From positions 1 to 38,655 of the forward strand of contig CAMGMU010000012.1 in NCBI GenBank assembly GCA_946059305.1: a stretch of DNA of 38,655 nt, in the 5' to 3' direction. Every line of letters starts with the position of its first letter. The stretch's first letter is position 1. The position numbers and the translations under genes are program-made. The stretch is from an uncultured Bacteroidales bacterium. Lineage in GTDB: Bacteria > Bacteroidota > Bacteroidia > Bacteroidales > Paludibacteraceae. The notes beneath the pieces were generated by a model, which did not search any database, had not been told where the DNA came from, and saw only the letters and a list, made by a program, of their open reading frames with translations. Of this stretch, positions 23,667 to 33,984 are shown one piece after another.

Positions 23667-23698
23667 TTTGTACAATTCAGAAAAAAGCAGTAACTTTG
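23667..23698 (+). promoter_or_regulatory. Promoter of dxs
   Basis: TTTG (23667-23670), 20-bp spacer, TAACTTTG (23691-23698), an exact consensus 21 bp before the ATG. Confidence 0.82.
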
Positions 23699-23719
23699 CA
23701 TCCAAATAGGATTTTTTGT

Positions 23720-25585
23720 ATGGAATACAAATATTTAAACAGAATTGAATCCCCTTCAGACTTGAAGCAGCTTCCGATAGATGCTTTGCCTGAGGTTTGC
23801 TCCGAACTGCGCAATTTCATCATCTCTGAGTTGAGCAAAAACCCCGGACACCTGGCATCCTCTCTGGGTGCTATAGAGCTCACGGTAGCACTTCATTACG
23901 TAATGAATACGCCCACAGACAATCTGGTGTGGGACGTAGGTCATCAAGCATACGCCCATAAAATCCTTACAGGGCGCAGGGATCGCTTCTCAACCAACCG
24001 TAAGTTTCACGGGATAGCCCCCTTCCCCACGCCATTTGAGAGCCCATACGATGCGTTTATTGCCGGCCATGCGAGCAACTCTATCTCCGCGGCTTTAGGT
24101 ATGGCTGTTGCCAATCCGGGAGTGCATACGGTAGCCATTATCGGTGATGGTGCCATGACCGGCGGTTTGGCTTATGAGGGGCTGAACAACGCCTCCATGA
24201 TTGACAGCAATCTGCTCATTATTCTCAACGACAACAATATGGCCATCGACCCTATCAAGGGAGGCTTTACGCAATATCTGGTGGACATCACCACGAGCAA
24301 GAAATACAACGATTGGCGCTACCGGCTGTACACCGTACTCAAAGAGCTTGGGGTTATGAACGATGTACGCAAGAAGAGCGTACAACGCTTTCATAACAGC
24401 ATGAAAGCCATCCTATCTAAGCAGCATCGGAATATTTTCTCGGGTTTGAATCTCCGCTATTTCGGTCCGGCAGATGGACATGACGTGAAGACACTCGTGA
24501 GGATTCTGCAAGAGATTAAGGATTATCGCGGGCCGAAAGTGCTGCATTTGATTACGCAGAAAGGCAAAGGGTATGCTCCTGCAGAAGCTGACCAGACCGT
24601 ATGGCATGCTCCCGGGAAATTCGACCCTGAAACGGGGCAACGGCAAGTTGCCAAGCATAGCAAACTATGGCAGGAAGTGTTTGGCGAAACGCTGCTAAAG
24701 TTAGCTGAGCAAAACGAATCCATCGTGGGCATTACCCCTGCTATGCCTACCGGCTGCTCGATGAATATCATGCAAAAAGTGATGCCTGCGCGCGTATATG
24801 ATGTAGGTATAGCAGAAGGGCATGCCGTAACCTTCTCTGCCGGATTAGCCAAAGCAGGTAAAACGCCCGTTTGCAATATCTATTCGAGTTTCTTGCAGCG
24901 TTCGTATGACAATATCGTCCATGATGTGGCGTTGCAGAATTTGCATGTAGTGCTGACAATTGACAGAGCCGGTATAGTAGGTCAAGATGGTGCAACGCAC
25001 CATGGTTTGCTCGATTTGGCTTTCCTACGTCCTATTCCCAACCTGACGATTGCCGCCCCGATGTCGGCTCAGGAATTGGAGCAGATGCTTCATACAGCCG
25101 TTGAGCACATGCAAGGTCCAATAGCCATTCGTTATCCTCGCGGTGCTGCAGCCATGGAGCCGGGCACAGCAGAATGGGAAGCTGACAGCAGTCGTAGGCA
25201 GGTGCTCGAGCCGGGTAAAGGAAGGAAACTGAAAGAGGGCAAGCAAGCTGCCATTCTATCCATTGGAGCGATTGGAAATGCCTGCCGAGAAGCCATAGCA
25301 GATATGGATATAGCCCATTACGATATGCGTTGGCTGAAGCCGATTGATACGGCTATCCTTGATGAAGCAGCGCAATATCCGGTCGTTTATACAGCCGAAG
25401 ACGGCACTATCAATGGCGGACTTGGAAGCGCTGTAGCTGAGTATTTTACAGCCAAAGGCTACACCTCGAAAATCGTAAGGATTGGTGTAAACGACCAGTT
25501 CGTGGAACATGGTACCCCCGATGAACTCTATCACATGCTCGGCATGGATGCAGAGGGAATCCGGGCAACAATAATGAACGGATAA
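23720..25585 (+). CDS. dxs: 1-deoxy-D-xylulose-5-phosphate synthase
   Basis: 621 residues from ATG 23720 ([19 protein letters not shown]); an in-frame TTG at 23696 is inside the promoter and is rejected. It condenses pyruvate and glyceraldehyde 3-phosphate, the first step of the MEP isoprenoid pathway, using thiamine diphosphate. [18 protein letters not shown] (His44), the ThDP motif GDGAMTGG (142-149) with NDNNMAID (170-177), [27 protein letters not shown] and the C-terminal transketolase part are all present. Full length. The trk genes follow in the same direction after an 81-bp gap with a hairpin; no functional link is obvious. Confidence 0.97.
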   Translation: MEYKYLNRIESPSDLKQLPIDALPEVCSELRNFIISELSKNPGHLASSLGAIELTVALHYVMNTPTDNLVWDVGHQAYAHKILTGRRDRFSTNRKFHGIAPFPTPFESPYDAFIAGHASNSISAALGMAVANPGVHTVAIIGDGAMTGGLAYEGLNNASMIDSNLLIILNDNNMAIDPIKGGFTQYLVDITTSKKYNDWRYRLYTVLKELGVMNDVRKKSVQRFHNSMKAILSKQHRNIFSGLNLRYFGPADGHDVKTLVRILQEIKDYRGPKVLHLITQKGKGYAPAEADQTVWHAPGKFDPETGQRQVAKHSKLWQEVFGETLLKLAEQNESIVGITPAMPTGCSMNIMQKVMPARVYDVGIAEGHAVTFSAGLAKAGKTPVCNIYSSFLQRSYDNIVHDVALQNLHVVLTIDRAGIVGQDGATHHGLLDLAFLRPIPNLTIAAPMSAQELEQMLHTAVEHMQGPIAIRYPRGAAAMEPGTAEWEADSSRRQVLEPGKGRKLKEGKQAAILSIGAIGNACREAIADMDIAHYDMRWLKPIDTAILDEAAQYPVVYTAEDGTINGGLGSAVAEYFTAKGYTSKIVRIGVNDQFVEHGTPDELYHMLGMDAEGIRATIMNG

Positions 25586-25594
25586 AACGCGGTT

Positions 25595-25623
25595 CGGCAA
25601 CCCTATTCACAAGCGGGTTGCCG
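25595..25623 (+). terminator. Hairpin between dxs and trkA
   Basis: CGGCAACCC (25595-25603) and GGGTTGCCG (25615-25623) form a 9-bp stem with an 11-nt loop, 9 bp after the dxs stop. No T-run follows, so termination may be partial. Confidence 0.5.
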
Positions 25624-25666
25624 GCCGATGTATAACAATCAATAGGAGTTTCCGCTCCATACTATT

Positions 25667-27004
25667 ATGCGCATTATTATTTCAGGCGCGGGAGAAGTAG
25701 GAACGCATTTGGCGAAACTGCTCAGCCGCGAAAATATGGAAATCAGTCTGATGGACGAGCAGTCAGAACGATTAGGCGCTCTGGATGCCAACTACGACCT
25801 GCTCACCAAAGTAGGCAGCCCTACCTCGTTCCACGACTTGAAAGATATCGGCGTTGAGCATGCCGATCTGTATATTGCTGTCACCCCTGACGAGAGCAAG
25901 AATATCACGTCTTGCCTTATTGCCAACGGGTTAGGCGCCCATAAAACATTGGCTCGAATCGACAACTACGAGTTTCTGCTCCCAGAAAACAGAAGTTTCT
26001 TTGAGAACATGGGTCTTAACCACCTCATCTATCCGGAGGTATTGGCCGCCAAAGAGATTTGCGACTCGCTCCACACCAATTGGATGCGCTACAATCTCAT
26101 GCTCTCAGGCGGCAATCTGGAGGTGTGTGCAGTCAAAGTGCGGGAGGGAGCCGACATGCTGTATAAGCGTTTCGCGAGCGGCTATTTCAACCATGGCAAA
26201 TATCGAGTGGTAGCCATCAAACGCGGTGCTGATACCATCATTCCACGCGGCAATGACCAGATTGAAGATGGCGATTTGGTGTTTATCGTATGCAAACACG
26301 AGAATCGCAACCTCATCCTCGAGCATGCCAATAAGAACAAACACGCAATCCGCAACGTGATTGTATATGGCGGCAGCCGTATCGCGGTCAAAACCATCAT
26401 GGAGATGCCCGCCGATATCCACGTGAAACTCATCGAACCGGACATCGACCGCTGCAACGAGCTTGCTCAAAAACTTACTAACGCGCTGATTATCTGCGGA
26501 AACGGCAACGATATGGAGTTCTTGAAAGAGGAAGGAATAGAAGATGCCGATGCGTTTGTTGCCCTCACCGAAAACACCGAGACCAATATCTTTGCTTGCT
26601 TGGCAGCTAAGCGGTTTGGCGTAAGAAAAACCATCGCTGAAGTGGAGAATTTGGATTATATCCCGATGGCAGAAGGCCTCGATATCGGTACGGTACTCAA
26701 CAAGAAAACCATCACCGCAAGCTATATTTATCAAATGCTTCTCAACCGCTCTAAAGTGCGTAATGTGCGTAACCTCACAGCCGCCGATGCGCAAATCGTG
26801 GAGTTTGTAGCCAGTGCGGGCAGCAAAGTAACCAAGCACATGGTGAAAGACTTACACCTTCCGGACGACACGAATATCGGTGCGCTGGTAAGAGCTGGAG
26901 TAGGCGTGCTCGTCAACGGCGATACGCAGATTATGAAAGATGATGTGGTGGTGGTGTTCTGCAAAAGCGATGTCATCCGTAAGTTGGAGACATTCTTCGA
27001 ATGA
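25667..27004 (+). CDS. trkA: Trk potassium uptake regulatory subunit TrkA
   Basis: 445 residues made of two RCK units. Each begins with a Rossmann NAD-binding domain: MRIIISGAGEVGTHLAKLL (residues 1-19, GAGEVG) and, from about 230, NVIVYGGSRIAVKTIMEM, where the glycine loop is weaker (GGSRIA). Each is followed by a TrkA_C domain (about 140-220 and 365-445). The protein sits under the membrane and gates the TrkH channel in response to nucleotides. ATG 25667 gives the standard start. trkH begins 64 bp downstream, so the two form an operon. Confidence 0.95.
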   Translation: MRIIISGAGEVGTHLAKLLSRENMEISLMDEQSERLGALDANYDLLTKVGSPTSFHDLKDIGVEHADLYIAVTPDESKNITSCLIANGLGAHKTLARIDNYEFLLPENRSFFENMGLNHLIYPEVLAAKEICDSLHTNWMRYNLMLSGGNLEVCAVKVREGADMLYKRFASGYFNHGKYRVVAIKRGADTIIPRGNDQIEDGDLVFIVCKHENRNLILEHANKNKHAIRNVIVYGGSRIAVKTIMEMPADIHVKLIEPDIDRCNELAQKLTNALIICGNGNDMEFLKEEGIEDADAFVALTENTETNIFACLAAKRFGVRKTIAEVENLDYIPMAEGLDIGTVLNKKTITASYIYQMLLNRSKVRNVRNLTAADAQIVEFVASAGSKVTKHMVKDLHLPDDTNIGALVRAGVGVLVNGDTQIMKDDVVVVFCKSDVIRKLETFFE

Positions 27005-27068
27005 TACGCGTTTGGCATGAATCAGCAGGGGCACCTTCCGTCTCTCTATAAATGATTATTTCCTTAGA

Positions 27069-28562
27069 ATGACTCGCACTTTTAACTGGAAAATAGTATT
27101 CAAAACCTTGGGAGCACTACTCTTGATTGAAGCAATCTTCATGTGTGCTCCTACGCTTGTTTCATATCTGTATCACGATTGGGATACAGGCGCTTTCCTG
27201 GTATCTACTGTCATTACGTTCATAGCAGGCATCGTAGGTTTGCTATCGGGCCGTAAAGCGCCGAAGAAAGTGGGACAACGAGAAGGATATGCCATTGTAG
27301 CCTCCATCTGGATTGTGTTCTCCGCATTCGGTTGCCTGCCCTTCTACCTCTCTGGTGCTTGCACAACGATTACCGACAGTTATTTTGAGTCCATGTCAGG
27401 ATTCTCCACCTTTGGTGGCACTATCTTCAACGACGTAGAAATCCTATCGCACGGCATACTTTTTTGGCGCAGCCTCAGCCAATGGATAGGCGGTATGGGC
27501 ATCATCGTGTTGAGCGTTGCCGTATTGCCGATGTTTGGTTTGGGCGGCATGCAGCTTTATTCAGCTGAGGTGACGGGTGTGAGTTATGAAAAGCTCGGTC
27601 CGCGCATTTCCGGTACGGCTAAGAGCATGTGGATGATGTATATCGTCATGACACTCACAGAGGTAGGACTCCTTTGGTTGTGTGGAATGGAGGGCTTTGA
27701 CTCCGTATGCCATTCGCTCTCTACCATTGCTACCGGTGGCTTCTCCACGAAGAACGCCAGCATTCTTGGATACAGCCCCACTATCCAATGGATTGTAGGC
27801 ATCTTCATGCTGCTGGCAGGCATCAACTTCACCTTGCTGATTTTCGTTTTTCGCGGCAAACCCAGTCGCTTGTGGAAAGATGAAGAGACGCGCTGGTACG
27901 TTGTGGGATTACTGATTTTTACGCTTCTCTTAGCGATAGGTTTGGCGCGCCATTATTTTCCATCTACAGATGCAGCAACCGATTGGAGCACGAAGCTTCA
28001 GGTGGTAGAAAAAGCCGCACGCGAAGCATTCTTCACAGTGGTATCAGCCGTTACGAGCACGGGTTTTGCAGCGGCTGACTACACGGATTGGCCGAGACTG
28101 TTTTGGGTGTTTGTCGTTTTTCTGATGCTCTTAGGCGGTTGTGCGGGCTCTACGGCTGGCGGTATGAAGCAGATTCGAGTAGTACTGCTTTTGAAAAACG
28201 GCATTGCCGAATGCCGACGACGCATCCATCCGAATGCGATTATTTCGGCTAAACTCAATGGCAAACCTGTTGCGCAGCAAACCATCAACGACATCATGGC
28301 TTTCTTGTTTTTCTATTTGCTGATTATCCTCCTTGGTATCATGATATTCTGCGCTACCGGCCTTCCGTTTGACTTGGCGGTAGGCACAGCCATCAGCGCC
28401 CTTGGCGATGTAGGCGTATGTATTGGCAATTTCGCTCCGGTCGGATCGTATGCCAGCTTCCCCGCTTTGGCGAAATGGGTGAGCGCGCTGATGATGCTCG
28501 TTGGTCGTTTGGAAATCTTCACAGTGCTGCTCCTCTTCAGCCCTACTCTATGGCGAAAATAA
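27069..28562 (+). CDS. trkH: Trk potassium channel subunit TrkH
   Basis: 497 residues with about ten hydrophobic segments, the membrane pore of the Trk system. The four pore-loop regions can be recognised: ESMSGFSTFGGTIF (first), SLSTIATGGFSTKNASI (second), SAVTSTGFAAADY (third) and SALGDVGVCIGNFAP (fourth). SQWIGGMGIIVLSVAVLP and GGCAGSTAGGMKQIRV are typical of TrkH/TrkG. ATG 27069 (MTRTFNWKIVFKTLGALL) opens directly into the first helix. It works with trkA just upstream. Confidence 0.95.
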   Translation: MTRTFNWKIVFKTLGALLLIEAIFMCAPTLVSYLYHDWDTGAFLVSTVITFIAGIVGLLSGRKAPKKVGQREGYAIVASIWIVFSAFGCLPFYLSGACTTITDSYFESMSGFSTFGGTIFNDVEILSHGILFWRSLSQWIGGMGIIVLSVAVLPMFGLGGMQLYSAEVTGVSYEKLGPRISGTAKSMWMMYIVMTLTEVGLLWLCGMEGFDSVCHSLSTIATGGFSTKNASILGYSPTIQWIVGIFMLLAGINFTLLIFVFRGKPSRLWKDEETRWYVVGLLIFTLLLAIGLARHYFPSTDAATDWSTKLQVVEKAAREAFFTVVSAVTSTGFAAADYTDWPRLFWVFVVFLMLLGGCAGSTAGGMKQIRVVLLLKNGIAECRRRIHPNAIISAKLNGKPVAQQTINDIMAFLFFYLLIILLGIMIFCATGLPFDLAVGTAISALGDVGVCIGNFAPVGSYASFPALAKWVSALMMLVGRLEIFTVLLLFSPTLWRK

Positions 28563-28615
28563 TTCCGCTGACGATTCTTCAAGATTGGCAGAATACCATT
28601 CCGCGTATTGTGCCA

Positions 28616-28680
28616 TTTCGCGTGCGCATACAATTTGCCGTTTCGCGTGCGCATAAATTTAAAATGAACGTGCGCGCACG
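28616..28680 (+). repeat. Repeats in the trkH-susC gap
   Basis: tttcgcgtgcgcata occurs at 28616-28630 and 28641-28655 (25-bp step), followed by the 12-bp perfect palindrome CGTGCGCGCACG (28669-28680). They lie in the 298-bp gap before susC, upstream of its promoter. Confidence 0.75.
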
Positions 28681-28795
28681 CAAGAAAGTATCAAAAAGGG
28701 GATTTTTTTTGGATATTTTTGGTATATTATACAAAACTCGTCAGTTTTTACACAAATTTTGTCAGTTTTTCACGCCTTATTTCATAAATTTAGAG

Positions 28796-28803
28796 TAATT
28801 TTG
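28796..28803 (+). promoter_or_regulatory. Probable -7 box of the susCD operon
   Basis: TAATTTTG matches TAnnTTTG. No TTTG lies 19-21 bp upstream, so the promoter may need an activator, as is common for Sus-like loci. It leaves a leader of about 50 nt before the ATG at 28861. Confidence 0.55.
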
Positions 28804-28860
28804 CACCGTGAAAATTTGCGTAAATCATAATACATTTAAAACATAACAACAAAATCCTTT

Positions 28861-31800
28861 ATGGACATGAATTCACTATTTAGAAAAGCCATGATGACGC
28901 TCTTCTTGAGCGCAGCTTGTTTGTGGGCATATGCTCAGCAGACAGTCACCGGCGTGGTGGTCGATGAAAGCGGCGAGCCACTCATCGGCGTAAGTATTCA
29001 GGTGAAGGGTACCACCAATGGTACGATTACTGACTTCGATGGTAACTTCACCGTTGACAATGTTAAATCATCCGACGTTTTGGTGTTCTCTTACATCGGT
29101 TATTCGAATCAGGAGATTACGGTAGGCAAGCAAACCACCGTAAAGGTCACCCTGAGCGAAGACACCAAGAAACTCGACGAGGTCGTTGTAGTAGGTTATG
29201 GTCAGATGAAGAAGAATGACCTTACCGGCTCCGTGACTTCGGTTAACAACGAAGCCATCACCTCGAAGGGTACTACTGGCGTAGTAGAAGCGCTTCAAGG
29301 CGCTGTAGCAGGTGTAAACATCACCCAAGCCAGCGGTCGTGTAGGCGGCAGCTTCGATGTAGAGATTCGTGGTAAATCGTCCACTAACTCTGATACCAAG
29401 CCTATCTACGTGGTAGATGGTATCATCTGTGATGATATCGATTGGCTCAACCCGCAGGATATTGCCCGCATTGACGTACTCAAAGACGCATCATCAACGG
29501 CTATCTATGGTAGCCGCGCTACGGCTGGTGTTGTACAGGTTACCACCAAATCCGGTACGACCGAAGGCAAGCGCGAGAAGAAACCGGCTATCAGCTATGA
29601 TATGTATGTTGGTTTCGTAAACGCAGCTCGAATGGATAACTTCATGAGCCCGCAGCAGTTCTACGACTATCGTTTTACCCGCTTCATGGGTATGGCTGGT
29701 GGTTTGACCAACGCTCTCACCTCGCAACCGACTTGGTCAATGGCTGGCGGTTTCGACCAGATGGCTATTCGTGCTGATGCTACTTCTGATGACTATCGTT
29801 TGAAAACGTTCCTCCAGAATGGTATGACCACCGATTGGGCTCAGATTGTGCTCCAGCAAGGTTTCCAGCAGAATCATTATATCGCAGTCAACGGCTCGTC
29901 GGAGCACGTAAGCTACCACTTCGGTGTAGGTTACAACCAAGATAAGGGCGTTTTCGTAGGCGATCAGCAGCGCCGTATCAATCTCAAGGGTTCTATTGAC
30001 GCTACCATAAATAAATACGTACAGGCAGGTATCAACTTCAACCTTTCGTTTATGGGTAATGATTACACCAACGACGATGCTGTATCACATGCCTTCTTGA
30101 TGAACCCATTCAACCAGCCGGTGGATGCTAATGGTAATCGCAACGAGCAGCCGGGCTTGAACTCTTCTCTCGGTTCGGTTGAGAACCAGTTCACTTCTGA
30201 GATGCACCCACTCCGCTATATTGAAGCACAGGAAAAGCAGAAAGAAACTTGGCGTGCACTCGGCAATATCTATCTCCAGATTACGCCGATTAAGGGCTTG
30301 CAAATCAAGTCAATGTTTGCCCCCAACTTCTCTACCTACCGCCTGGGTATGGCGCAGAAACCCGATGCACTCGATAAGAACTACACCGACTACTTCGTGG
30401 AACTCACCAACCTTCGTGATTTCAACTATACCTGGGACAACACCATCTCGTATAACAACACCTTCGCAGAGAAGCACAGTGTGAATTTGATGGGCCTCTT
30501 CTCTATGACGGCTGACAACAACGAGAAGTATTTCTGGGCATTCACCAACCCGCTCGAGGGCACCAAATGGTATAATCTACCTTCGGGCGAATACAACGCA
30601 GATAAGAGCGTCTCTTCGTATGGCGAGAACTCGATGATGTCATGGGCTCTCCGCGCAAATTACTCGTATGCAGGTAAATATATGGTTACTGCTACTGTCC
30701 GTGGCGACGGCAGCTCAAAGTTCGCTAAGGGTCACCGTTGGGGTTATTTCCCCTCTGTAGCGCTCGCATGGCGTATGTCTGAAGAAAATTGGATGCAGGA
30801 TGCTGAATGGCTCACCAACTTGAAGTGGCGCCTTTCGTATGGTCTTACCGGTAACAACTCCGGTATCGGCAACTACGCTACCCAGCAGATTCTCTCCGAC
30901 CCGACATACTACCCGTTTGGCGGTTCATATAACGTAGGCTATTTCCCCAATGCTATCGTAGATGAGAACCTCACGTGGGAGACCTCTCGCGAGTGGAACG
31001 TAGGTCTTGATTTCGGTTTCCTCCGCGACCGTATCACCGGTACGATTGACTTCTATAATAAAGTTTCGTCTAACCTCCTCTACGCAGTTGAGCTCCCGCT
31101 CGAAGCAGGTGGCGGCACCGTTATCACCAACGTTGGTTCGGTTTTGAACCGCGGTGTGGAAGTAGGCTTGAAGACTATCAACGTAGATACCAATGGCTGG
31201 CGCTGGGAAACGAGCTTCACCCTCGCTCACAACACCAACCGCGTATTGAACATCAACGGCTCGGGCAACGACCTCCCCAACGACGGTCTTTTCATCGGCC
31301 AGCCAATCAACAACGTATATAACTACGAGTGGACAGGTATCGTATCTGACCGCGAGATGGTTGTACCTAACAATGAGATTGCTGTAGCTAAGGGCCTTAC
31401 CCCAGGCGAGACGATGCGTGAATGCGACTACTACTTCCAGACGTATGGTTGGGTAGAAGGTGCACCGATTATTAAAGACGTCAACGGTGATGGTAAGTTC
31501 ACCGACGACGACAAGAAAGTGTTCTCTTCTGACCCGAAAATCACCGGTGCACTCACCTCTACCCTCACCTATAAGGGCTTTGAATTCTCCTTCTCGCTCT
31601 ATGGTCGCTATGGCTCGATTGTGAAGTCTAACTTCTACTCGCAGTATGGCACCTATGCTGACCGCGGTAAGCAGCACATGGCAATGGATTATTACATCCC
31701 TGCAGGCACTATCATCGACTGCGATGGCGTAAATGCAGATGGTACGTATAACAACCCCAAATATCAGGAATCAACGCATTACGGCTCATGGCCGTTCCCC

Positions 31801-32085
31801 GCTATCTATGGCACCAGCAATTTCTATGCGGATTGGAACGCCAACGTAAGCACCATCGTGGATGCTAGCTTCCTCAAGGTGAAGAACATCACCCTCGCTT
31901 ACAGCCTACAGAAGAAAGAACTCGAGAAGATTCACTTGCAGAAACTGCGTTTCTACGTAACGGTTACCAATCCGTTTGTAGCTACTACCTACAATGGTTT
32001 CGACCCAGAGTGGGCAAACGCATCGCTCAAGCAGGATGCACCTTCTACCATCAACACCCAGATTGGTTTGAGCCTCAAGTTCTAA
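28861..32085 (+). CDS. SusC/RagA-family TonB-dependent outer-membrane transporter
   Basis: 1074 residues. Signal peptide (MTLFLSAACLWAYAQQ, cleavage about residue 26), then the carboxypeptidase-regulatory-like domain (TVTGVVVDESGEPLIGVSIQVKGTTNGTITDFDGNFTV, about 28-105), the linker KKLDEVVVVGYGQMKKNDLTGSV, the plug (about 118-235, with RIDVLKDASSTAIYGSRATAGVV) and a 22-strand barrel to the end (SLKF, terminal Phe). It imports ligand caught by its SusD partner with energy from TonB. ATG 28861 or 28867 are both possible. Codon use is strongly biased, as in other highly expressed genes here. First gene of a four-gene unit. No glycosidase or peptidase is linked, so the ligand cannot be guessed. 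Confidence 0.95.
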   Translation: MDMNSLFRKAMMTLFLSAACLWAYAQQTVTGVVVDESGEPLIGVSIQVKGTTNGTITDFDGNFTVDNVKSSDVLVFSYIGYSNQEITVGKQTTVKVTLSEDTKKLDEVVVVGYGQMKKNDLTGSVTSVNNEAITSKGTTGVVEALQGAVAGVNITQASGRVGGSFDVEIRGKSSTNSDTKPIYVVDGIICDDIDWLNPQDIARIDVLKDASSTAIYGSRATAGVVQVTTKSGTTEGKREKKPAISYDMYVGFVNAARMDNFMSPQQFYDYRFTRFMGMAGGLTNALTSQPTWSMAGGFDQMAIRADATSDDYRLKTFLQNGMTTDWAQIVLQQGFQQNHYIAVNGSSEHVSYHFGVGYNQDKGVFVGDQQRRINLKGSIDATINKYVQAGINFNLSFMGNDYTNDDAVSHAFLMNPFNQPVDANGNRNEQPGLNSSLGSVENQFTSEMHPLRYIEAQEKQKETWRALGNIYLQITPIKGLQIKSMFAPNFSTYRLGMAQKPDALDKNYTDYFVELTNLRDFNYTWDNTISYNNTFAEKHSVNLMGLFSMTADNNEKYFWAFTNPLEGTKWYNLPSGEYNADKSVSSYGENSMMSWALRANYSYAGKYMVTATVRGDGSSKFAKGHRWGYFPSVALAWRMSEENWMQDAEWLTNLKWRLSYGLTGNNSGIGNYATQQILSDPTYYPFGGSYNVGYFPNAIVDENLTWETSREWNVGLDFGFLRDRITGTIDFYNKVSSNLLYAVELPLEAGGGTVITNVGSVLNRGVEVGLKTINVDTNGWRWETSFTLAHNTNRVLNINGSGNDLPNDGLFIGQPINNVYNYEWTGIVSDREMVVPNNEIAVAKGLTPGETMRECDYYFQTYGWVEGAPIIKDVNGDGKFTDDDKKVFSSDPKITGALTSTLTYKGFEFSFSLYGRYGSIVKSNFYSQYGTYADRGKQHMAMDYYIPAGTIIDCDGVNADGTYNNPKYQESTHYGSWPFPAIYGTSNFYADWNANVSTIVDASFLKVKNITLAYSLQKKELEKIHLQKLRFYVTVTNPFVATTYNGFDPEWANASLKQDAPSTINTQIGLSLKF

Positions 32086-32129
32086 TGAATGTCTAACCCG
32101 CAATATAAATAAATTAAGGAGAAAAAGTT

Positions 32130-33938
32130 ATGAAAACGAAATTCTATATTTTGGCTCTCGCGCTGGTTAGCATGTGTGCTATGACCTCCTGCGACTTCCT
32201 CGAGGCCGAGAACAAGAAAACCGGCGGTCAGACCGCTGCTGATTACTTTGATCAGAACCCCGATAAGCTCCTCCCTTACGCCTACTCGCTCATGAAGCCG
32301 GTAGTGTCGCGCACGGACGTGTTTGTAAAAGGTACCGACCTCTATATGATGTCGCACCTTAAGGCAGCATCGCAACTCCAAAACTATATCTACACTCCTG
32401 AGAATGCAGATATCAAGAGCTTGTATTCGCAATGTTACGCTTGTATCAACGCTGCCAACGCACTCATTTACTACGACAAAGAAGGCAAGTATTCTGACGA
32501 AGCACTCTTCATCCGCTCGTATATGTATTATGTACTCACCCAGCAGTTTGGTGCAGTACCTTACATTACCGAGTATATCAACAATTCCAACCGCAACTAT
32601 CCGCGTACGGAATTGAATCAGATCTATACCAGTCTCATCGAGGACCTCACCAAAGTGGCAAATTCGGCTTCGCTCGACGAAGAAAACCACGTCGGTCACG
32701 CTTCCAAGCGCGCTGGTGCTGCCCTCCTCGCTAAGGTGTACCTCGCTGCTGCATGGGACCTCGGCACCACTGTTGAAGATGCCGTAAATGGTACGTACAC
32801 CGTTAATGATGCCAATGGCTATTTCGCCAAAGCGGCTGAATGGGCAGAAAAGGCTATTAAGATGGGCGCTGTAAACGACCTCACGACCATGACCTTTGAA
32901 GAGAAATGGCTTCCGGCAAACGAAGGCAATGGCGAGGAGATTTTCTCTGTGCAATACGATTTGGCTGGCTATCCCGGCGCAGTTGCTGAAGGAGGTCACG
33001 GATTACAGAACCACTATGGTTCGTATTTTGACAACCCATCCAAGACCGGCGGAAAGTATTCTGACTCTGAAGATGCACCAACTCGCAAGTCTGTATATAT
33101 GTGGGAGAAAGGCGACCAACGCTTTGAGGCTACCTTCATGACTACCTTCTATGGCTATGACGGTACGAATTACGACAAGGGCTACTTCGCTTATTATAAG
33201 CAGGATGCTGCTACGCAGGCTACCCTCCCCATCTGGCGCAAGTACTTCCCCTGGTATGCTACCGATGCTGAGATGACCGCTTATCTGGCTGCGAACCAGG
33301 AGCGCTTCAGCATGAACACCCAGGTGCTTGCCCCCAAGGCTTATCAGATGACCGACAAGATGCCGTGCTGGACGTTCAACACCGATGGCTCTGTGCTGAA
33401 GAAGACCGTTAGCACCACCGAGTATGAGACCACCGTTTACGAAGGTTTGGACTTCGCTCCTACCGTAAAGAAATGGGATGATCCCAACTCGCTCCAGTCC
33501 AACGGTAATAAGAACTGCTACCGCGATATCGTGCTGCTCCACCTCTCTGATATCTTCCTCGTAGCAGCTGAGGCACAGTTGCTCGCAGGTAAACGGGATG
33601 AGGCACTTGATTATATTAATAAGGTTCGCGCACGCGCAGGACTTGCTCCAACCGACTTCGGCTCTTACGCTCCCGAATACGCCACCGGCAGCCTCCAGCC
33701 CATCGACCTCATCCTCGACGAGCGCGCTCGCGAGCTCTATGCAGAAGGACATCGTTGGATGGACCTCCGCCGCACCAAGCAACTCGTGCATTACAACCTT
33801 GCGTACAGCTACTACATCACTGATGCTGCGCAGATGCAGAATCTTGCAGGCGAATATAAGTGGTACCGTCCGATTCCGCAGGCAGAGATCAACGCTAACG
33901 ATGCGCTCACCGATGCCGACCAGAATCCGGGGTATTAA
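32130..33938 (+). CDS. SusD/RagB-family nutrient-binding lipoprotein
   Basis: 602 residues. Lipoprotein signal with Cys21 (CAMTSCDFLEAE), the negatively charged residues after it fitting surface export in Bacteroidota. DYFDQNPDKLLPYAYSLM, then the TPR-like helices (YACINAANALIYY, IRSYMYYVLTQQFGAVPYIT, RAGAALLAKVYLAAA) and the C-terminal SusD block LILDERARELYAEGHRWMDLRRT with NPGY at the end are typical. It caps the SusC barrel. The start has a clear Shine-Dalgarno (AAGGAG, 8 nt before ATG 32130), unusual for this phylum and this window. 44 bp separate it from susC. Confidence 0.95.
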   Translation: MKTKFYILALALVSMCAMTSCDFLEAENKKTGGQTAADYFDQNPDKLLPYAYSLMKPVVSRTDVFVKGTDLYMMSHLKAASQLQNYIYTPENADIKSLYSQCYACINAANALIYYDKEGKYSDEALFIRSYMYYVLTQQFGAVPYITEYINNSNRNYPRTELNQIYTSLIEDLTKVANSASLDEENHVGHASKRAGAALLAKVYLAAAWDLGTTVEDAVNGTYTVNDANGYFAKAAEWAEKAIKMGAVNDLTTMTFEEKWLPANEGNGEEIFSVQYDLAGYPGAVAEGGHGLQNHYGSYFDNPSKTGGKYSDSEDAPTRKSVYMWEKGDQRFEATFMTTFYGYDGTNYDKGYFAYYKQDAATQATLPIWRKYFPWYATDAEMTAYLAANQERFSMNTQVLAPKAYQMTDKMPCWTFNTDGSVLKKTVSTTEYETTVYEGLDFAPTVKKWDDPNSLQSNGNKNCYRDIVLLHLSDIFLVAAEAQLLAGKRDEALDYINKVRARAGLAPTDFGSYAPEYATGSLQPIDLILDERARELYAEGHRWMDLRRTKQLVHYNLAYSYYITDAAQMQNLAGEYKWYRPIPQAEINANDALTDADQNPGY

Positions 33939-33984
33939 TCCGATAAATGCAGAATTATTCATTATTTGAAAAATCCATTTTCTT

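Noticed and set aside
30925..31677. 250-codon minus-strand frame opposite susC
   Set aside because: Antisense shadow of a strongly biased coding sequence; no start signal and no family resemblance.
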